From: an uncultured Oscillospiraceae bacterium
GTDB taxonomy: Bacteria > Bacillota > Clostridia > Oscillospirales > Acutalibacteraceae
Reading direction: 5' to 3'
Assembly: GCA_905192745.1 (NCBI GenBank)
Contig: CAJJLZ010000026.1
Location: 1-31,924 of the forward strand
Length of the DNA: 31,924 bases
The notes under the pieces are model-generated. The model did not search any database. It was not told the DNA's origin and worked only from the letters and a program-made list of their open reading frames with translations. Position numbers and translations under genes: made by a program. Of this stretch, positions 31,887-31,924 are shown piece by piece. Position 1 is the first letter of the stretch. Every line of letters starts with the position of its first letter.

Positions 31887-31924
31887 AAATGAAAAAGTAG
31901 AACCCGAAAGCACAGAAAAGCTCT

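Overview
The window looks like a chromosomal segment of a GC-rich anaerobic gut-type Clostridia (Oscillospiraceae/Ruminococcaceae-like Firmicute). The basis is strong Shine-Dalgarno sequences with ATG, GTG and TTG starts, SigA-type promoters, a class A RNase P RNA, and a set of uncharacterised small membrane and lipoproteins typical of such genomes. The assignment is an inference; no species is named. Sampled core lines run near 60% G+C. The genes at 15.65-16.47 kb and 26.0-27.0 kb run near 37-40%, which suggests acquired DNA.

Layout. (1) 1-143: a tandemly repeated hairpin element. 196-2725: a small membrane protein, a response regulator and a histidine kinase. 2804-3543: a GNAT acetyltransferase and a small protein. 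(2) 3672-8377, minus strand: a six-gene operon of ECF sigma factor, anti-sigma-like protein, YfbK-type VWA lipoprotein, a small membrane-anchored protein, a lipoprotein and a multi-pass membrane protein. (3) 8680-10342: a second GNAT, an unexplained structured transcription unit with a start-codon-sequestering stem and a terminator, RNase P RNA (rnpB), and the remnant C-terminus of a Gfo/Idh/MocA-like oxidoreductase. (4) 10343-15546: two ABC exporters, each with an extra N-terminal domain and zinc ribbon, flanking a DUF1854 protein. (5) 15650-16473: a divergent XRE regulator and SLOG protein with palindromic operators. (6) 16530-21658: AlkD-like DNA alkylation repair protein, DUF1848 Cys-rich protein, CCA-adding enzyme, an HExxH-type protein and the RNA ligase RtcB, in one direction. 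21812-23383: an XRE/ADP-ribosylglycohydrolase fusion. (7) 23437-25343, minus strand: an aspartate carbamoyltransferase carrying a PyrI-like zinc domain at its C-terminus, a flavoreductase containing a G10 tract, and a FeoB-associated Cys-rich small protein. (8) 25690-27065: tRNA-Leu(CAA) and its terminator, then an AT-rich terpene-cyclase-fold gene followed by a second copy of the same terminator. (9) 27363 to the end: the start of a type I-C CRISPR-Cas operon (cas3, cas5, cas8c). cas8c appears to stop early and to continue in another frame at the window edge. No CRISPR array is visible.

How the genes work together. The sigma/anti-sigma/VWA operon is probably an envelope-sensing module. The ABC-DUF1854-ABC trio probably encodes one heterodimeric exporter plus an accessory protein. 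The cca and rtcB neighbourhood is rich in RNA-repair functions. The right-hand end is an accessory region next to a tRNA gene, ending in a defence operon.
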